Source: Microvirga ossetica
GTDB taxonomy: Bacteria; Pseudomonadota; Alphaproteobacteria; Rhizobiales; Beijerinckiaceae
Assembly: GCF_002741015.1 (NCBI RefSeq)
Contig: NZ_CP016616.1
Coordinates: 1,628,501-1,692,500 of the forward strand
DNA: 64,000 nucleotides
Reading direction: 5' to 3'
Shown here: piece by piece, positions 60,630 to 64,000 of the stretch
Layout of the letters: each line of letters begins with the position of its first letter
How positions within the stretch are numbered: position 1 is the first letter of the stretch
Notes under the pieces: generated by a model
Database searches by the model: none
Seen by the model: the letters and a program-made list of their open reading frames with translations, nothing else
Told to the model about the DNA's origin: nothing
Made by a program: the position numbers and the translations under genes

Positions 60630-62162
60630 ATGCCCATTCATACCGGTTATCGGAGCGCACCGGACAGCAAGATCTTCAGGCTCCTCGAAAGCGAAAAGAG
60701 GGTCTTGGGCCAGGTCGCAGCAGGCGTTCCGATCGCGAAGGTTCTCGAGGAGCTGGTGCTCGCGGTCGAGGCTGAGGCCAATGGCGAGTTGCTCGGATCC
60801 ATATTGCTGCTCGACAAGCAGGGCCGGCATCTGCTGCACGGGGCCGCCCCGAACCTGCCGGCCGCCTACAATGAGGCGATCCACGGGGTGGAAATCGGCG
60901 AGGCCGTCGGGTCGTGCGGGACCGCCGCGCACCGTGGGGAGGCCATCTTCGTGACGGATATCGCGACCGACCCGCTGTGGGGCGCGGTTGCGGAGCTGCC
61001 GCTGGCGCACGGCCTGCGCGCATGCTGGTCGATCCCGATCAGGGGAGCGGACGGACGGTTGCTCGGGACCTTCGGCAACTACTACCGCGAGCCGCGGAGT
61101 CCGACGGCCGACGATCTCGAGGTGATCGCGCACGTCACCCATACCGCCGCACTCGTCATCGAACGCCACCTGTCCGATCAGGCCTTGCGCGAGAGCGAGC
61201 AGCGGTTCCGCGCACTCGTCGAGCTCAGCCCGCAGGTGGTCTGGTTCTGCGGGGCCGACGGTCAGATGACATATTGCAACCCGTTCTGGCACGCATTCTC
61301 GGGCCTCACTCTCGAGGAGACGCGCGACGGCGGATGGGCGAACGTCATTCATCCGGATCATCGCGACGGCATCGTCAGGCGATGGCAGCATGCGCTCGGC
61401 TCATTCACGGCCTTCGAGGTCGAGATCCCCTTCCGGCGGTCCGGCGACGGGGAATATCGCTGGTTCGTCGTCCGCGCGAGCCCCGTCCATGACGCGAACG
61501 GCGAGGTTGTCCAGTGGATCGGCATCGCCCTCGACATTCACGAGCGAAAGCAGGCCGAGGAAGCACGCGAGCTGCTGACACGGGAGCTGTCGCACCGCAT
61601 TAAGAACGTCTTCACGGTCGTCGGCGGCTTGGCAACGTTGACGGCCCGCCGATATCCGGCCGCCATGCCATTCGCCAGGGAGTTCCAACAGCGCATCGGC
61701 GCTCTTGCGAGTGCGCATGAGCATGCCAGCCCTCAAGGCCTCGCCGGATCGGACCGGCATACGTTCCAGGATCTCGTGGCCAAACTGCTGACGCCCTATG
61801 CCGGGCATCTCCATGACCGGTTTGAAATCTCGGGAGACGACGCGCTGGTCGGAGGCAATGCTGCCACGGCTCTTGCCCTCATCATCCACGAGCAGGCCAC
61901 CAATGCCATGAAGTATGGCGCTCTCTCGACCGACATCGGCCGCATCCGCATCCAGGGCAGCCGGTCGGAAGGCAGCTACAGGATCATTTGGAGCGAGAGC
62001 GGCGGACCAACGGTTCCCGGCCCGCCGCAGCGGCTGGGATTCGGCAGCGTGATGGCGATGCGGAGCTCGACCGAGCAGCTCGGCGGCGGGATCGAACACG
62101 AATGGGCGCCTGAGGGACTGGTCATCCGGCTGACGGTGCCGCTCGCGAATCTTGTACGGTGA
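60630..62162 (+). CDS. GAF-PAS HWE-type histidine kinase
   Basis: The 510-residue protein has a GAF domain (about 25-180), a PAS domain with its PAC segment (about 190-310) and an HWE-type kinase core. The phosphoacceptor is H322 in ELSHRIKNVFTVV, followed by the HWE-type ATP-binding region with IHEQATNAMKYGAL and the GFGSVMAMRSS segment. It has no membrane segment, so it senses a cytoplasmic cue, possibly light or redox through GAF/PAS. HWE kinases in Rhizobiales control general stress or light responses. No cognate regulator is adjacent. AAGGGGAG precedes the ATG. Confidence 0.91.
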   Translation: MPIHTGYRSAPDSKIFRLLESEKRVLGQVAAGVPIAKVLEELVLAVEAEANGELLGSILLLDKQGRHLLHGAAPNLPAAYNEAIHGVEIGEAVGSCGTAAHRGEAIFVTDIATDPLWGAVAELPLAHGLRACWSIPIRGADGRLLGTFGNYYREPRSPTADDLEVIAHVTHTAALVIERHLSDQALRESEQRFRALVELSPQVVWFCGADGQMTYCNPFWHAFSGLTLEETRDGGWANVIHPDHRDGIVRRWQHALGSFTAFEVEIPFRRSGDGEYRWFVVRASPVHDANGEVVQWIGIALDIHERKQAEEARELLTRELSHRIKNVFTVVGGLATLTARRYPAAMPFAREFQQRIGALASAHEHASPQGLAGSDRHTFQDLVAKLLTPYAGHLHDRFEISGDDALVGGNAATALALIIHEQATNAMKYGALSTDIGRIRIQGSRSEGSYRIIWSESGGPTVPGPPQRLGFGSVMAMRSSTEQLGGGIEHEWAPEGLVIRLTVPLANLVR

Positions 62163-62219
62163 TCGTCCAATGCGTGGCGAACGCGATCTCGAGGGCCGTC
62201 GTCTGACGGAGCTGGGCTC

Positions 62220-63056
62220 ATGAGAATGCTGAACCGCCTCCTGCAACGTCTCGTGATCCTTGGGCTGGGCATTTTCTCCGTCTGGCTGATCGTCTTCGTG
62301 GTCTTCGACACCGCGGACCGGAGGCTGCCGTGGATTCTGGCCGTGGGCCTCACCTACGGAATTGCCGCCTATCTCATCCTTCCACGGGTCATTCGCATGG
62401 GCCTCAAGCTTCTCCACCGGAAGCGGGTGCCGAGCTTCACGACGACAGGCGATGGATTGCCGGGGGATCCCGTCAACGTGGCGCTCGTCGGAACGCTCGC
62501 ACAGCTCCGCGCCGCCTTCGCAGCCCTCGGCTGGTCGGAGGCCGACCGGCTCGGCCTGGCCAGTTCCTGGGGCATGATCCGTGCCTTCGTGTTCAACTCA
62601 CCCTATCCGACGGCTCCGTTCAGCACCCTCTACCTGTTCGGCCGCGGTCAGGACGTCGGGTTTCAGAAGGCAATCGACAACAGCCCTCGCAAGCGCCATC
62701 ACATCCGGTTCTGGTCGTTGAGCCTCGTGCGGGCCGAGGAAACTTGGGCAGGGGGATCCGCGAACTTCTGGCTGAACACCGACCGACCGCCGGACGACGA
62801 ACGCGTCCTCTGGGTCGGGGCGGGCACGAGAGACACGGGCCTGTCCCTGACCCACCTCACCTTCCAGGTCACCCACGCCACGGACTCGGATACGAATGTC
62901 GAACGCGACTTTATCATCGCCGAACTGGAGAACATCGGGTCCATCGAGGCGGTGAAAGTGTATCAGGCCGGCCAATGTCTCGCCACGGAACGCGTCAACC
63001 ATTACACGACCGACGGGCGAGTGACGTTGGCGAGCCTTGTGGTCGATGGCCGTTGA
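62220..63056 (+). CDS. LssY C-terminal domain membrane protein
   Basis: The 278-residue protein has two N-terminal membrane helices (about 10-30 and 38-60) and a LssY_C domain from about 85 to 260, with the recognisable PVNVALVGTLAQLRAAFAALGW, RKRHHIRFW and FVFNSPYPTAPFSTLYLFG segments. In LssY the domain lies next to a PAP2-like phosphatase, which is absent here. The function is unknown, possibly envelope related. It follows the kinase gene after 57 bases and may be co-transcribed with it. Confidence 0.87.
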   Translation: MRMLNRLLQRLVILGLGIFSVWLIVFVVFDTADRRLPWILAVGLTYGIAAYLILPRVIRMGLKLLHRKRVPSFTTTGDGLPGDPVNVALVGTLAQLRAAFAALGWSEADRLGLASSWGMIRAFVFNSPYPTAPFSTLYLFGRGQDVGFQKAIDNSPRKRHHIRFWSLSLVRAEETWAGGSANFWLNTDRPPDDERVLWVGAGTRDTGLSLTHLTFQVTHATDSDTNVERDFIIAELENIGSIEAVKVYQAGQCLATERVNHYTTDGRVTLASLVVDGR

Positions 63057-63406
63057 CGCGAAGCCAGTGTGAACGTTGTGCGAGCGTTACCTCTTCCATC
63101 GCGTGCTGGACGACTGCGAGGTGGTCTGGAGGCGGCCTGCTGCGCTTGGGACGGACTTCTCGACGAGAGACCGCTGACGGCTCTGACCGCCTACTCCTCC
63201 TTAACCTTGTCAGAAATTATTAGAAATATTGTAACATACACCGCCGCTGGCGCATCGTGCAGCAAGTGGATCCGGTGTGACACGCATCCGGGCAGCCTTC
63301 GTTAACTTCCGTCGTCGAAAGTTGACGCTGCGCCCGCATTCCCGCACAAGAACGCGCTCTCGAAGTGCGGAACAGGGCGTTCCGCGTCAACGATGTTTCA
63401 GCTGGG
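63057..63406. other. Intergenic region before the MBOAT gene
   Basis: This 350-base gap has an AT-rich stretch around 63195-63245 that may hold a promoter. A partial, degenerate family B half follows it (TGGCGCATCGTGCAGCAAGTGG at about 63248-63270). I see no gene or RNA signature in the rest. Confidence 0.4.
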
Positions 63407-64000
63407 ATGCTCTTCAACTCCTTCATCTTTCTGTTCGCCTTCCTGCCGGCTGCGCTGCTGGCCCACTGGGCCGTGGAGCGGTTTAGGCCGGAATGGCGGC
63501 TGGCTGTGCTTTTGGGACTGTCGCTGTTCTTCTACGGCTACTGGGACTGGCGGTTTGTGCCGCTGCTGGCTGGCTCCATCGTTCTCAACTGGCTCGTCGC
63601 GAACGCCTTCGTGCGCTCGGGGCTCTCCATTCTGATTCCGCTTGCAATCGCCGCCAACCTGCTCGTCCTCGCGATCTTCAAGTACTTCAACTTCTTCGCC
63701 GATCTCGCGGCCTACATCCCGGGTCTGCCGACGCGCCATTTCGAGATTGCGCTGCCGCTCGGCATCTCGTTCTTCACGTTTCATCACATCATGTACCTGA
63801 CGGATCTGAAGAAGGGCACGGCGCCCCTTTACGATCCCGTCCGCTATGGTCTCTACATCGCCTTCTTCCCGCAGGTTCTCGCAGGGCCTCTCGTGCGCTG
63901 GAGCGAGATCATGCACCAGTTCGGGGAGCGGCCGTACCGGCGGCCCGATGCCGCCGAGCGCTTCGCGCGGGGGCTCATGCTGCTGGTCTGCGGTCTGGCG
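63407..64000 (+). CDS. MBOAT family O-acyltransferase, partial (runs off the window)
   Basis: The frame is open for 198 codons from ATG to the window end. It shows the N-terminal half of a membrane-bound O-acyltransferase of the AlgI/DltB group: the opening MLFNSFIFLFAFLPAALLAHW, then FFYGYWDWRFVPLLAGSIVLNW and ALPLGISFFTFHHIMYLTDLKKG. FFPQVLAGPLVRWSEIMHQF follows. Five or six membrane helices are visible. The catalytic histidine of the family lies further on and is not in the window. Such proteins acetylate extracellular polysaccharides. The ribosome site is weak. Confidence 0.92.
   Translation, partial: MLFNSFIFLFAFLPAALLAHWAVERFRPEWRLAVLLGLSLFFYGYWDWRFVPLLAGSIVLNWLVANAFVRSGLSILIPLAIAANLLVLAIFKYFNFFADLAAYIPGLPTRHFEIALPLGISFFTFHHIMYLTDLKKGTAPLYDPVRYGLYIAFFPQVLAGPLVRWSEIMHQFGERPYRRPDAAERFARGLMLLVCGLA

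Overview
The window comes from a GC-rich alphaproteobacterium, most likely of the order Hyphomicrobiales and plausibly a Methylobacteriaceae/Microvirga-type organism. The basis is a class I lysyl-tRNA synthetase, a PodJ-like polarity factor, a TIGR02186/TSUP gene pair, DUF6460 and DUF952 proteins, an alphaproteobacterial LexA box (GTTC-N7-GTTC), and several families of dispersed palindromic repeats typical of that group. No rRNA, tRNA, CRISPR array, integrase or transposase was seen.

Layout. 1-7.2 kb: a minus-strand beta-oxidation locus (MerR regulator, acyl-CoA dehydrogenase, small conserved protein, thiolase, FadJ-type bifunctional enzyme), then DinB and a truncated thioesterase. 7.5-12.9 kb: a PodJ/Sel1 polarity protein, a TSUP exporter with its TIGR02186 partner, and a zinc-ribbon protein. 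13.2-21.7 kb: the four-part ligase-associated DNA damage response set (PdeM and DEXH helicase on minus; exonuclease and ATP-dependent ligase on plus), with an SDR and a methyltransferase between. 21.7-32.7 kb: YjbQ, an orphan response regulator, an esterase, MATE, PyrD, DUF952, an S24-like repressor, LysK, a periplasmic binding protein and a membrane glycosyltransferase. 32.8-43.4 kb: a DNA repair/recombination neighbourhood from RecD2 to SSB. 43.4-64 kb: a HARP-like protein, lipoproteins, HdeD, SLC13 and AbgT transporters with an M20 peptidase, AI-2E permease, metallophosphoesterase, glutaminase, a broken MFS gene, an amidohydrolase, an HWE histidine kinase, LssY and the start of an MBOAT gene.

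The most interesting part is 35.0-41.7 kb. A tight operon encodes a small coiled-coil protein, a Rad50/SbcC-like ATPase whose two ATPase lobes are in circularly permuted order (Walker B lobe first, Walker A lobe second, CxxC hook at the C-terminus), and an SbcD/Mre11-like nuclease. Around it lie a possible annealing protein, a TnsA-like protein with a degenerate active site, and a three-gene operon that includes a helix-hairpin-helix protein. Three promoters in this cluster, and the nearby ssb promoter, carry exact GTTC-N7-GTTC boxes lying on or next to the predicted -10. I infer a LexA-controlled, possibly phage-derived, break-processing and recombination module that I do not recognise as a described system.

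Other notable points are CT-rich palindromic elements read in frame inside both the helicase and the ligase of the ligase-associated repair set, a parS-like 16-mer overlapping the ssb LexA box, and CTAG-bounded intergenic elements that in one case supply the stop codons of two convergent genes.
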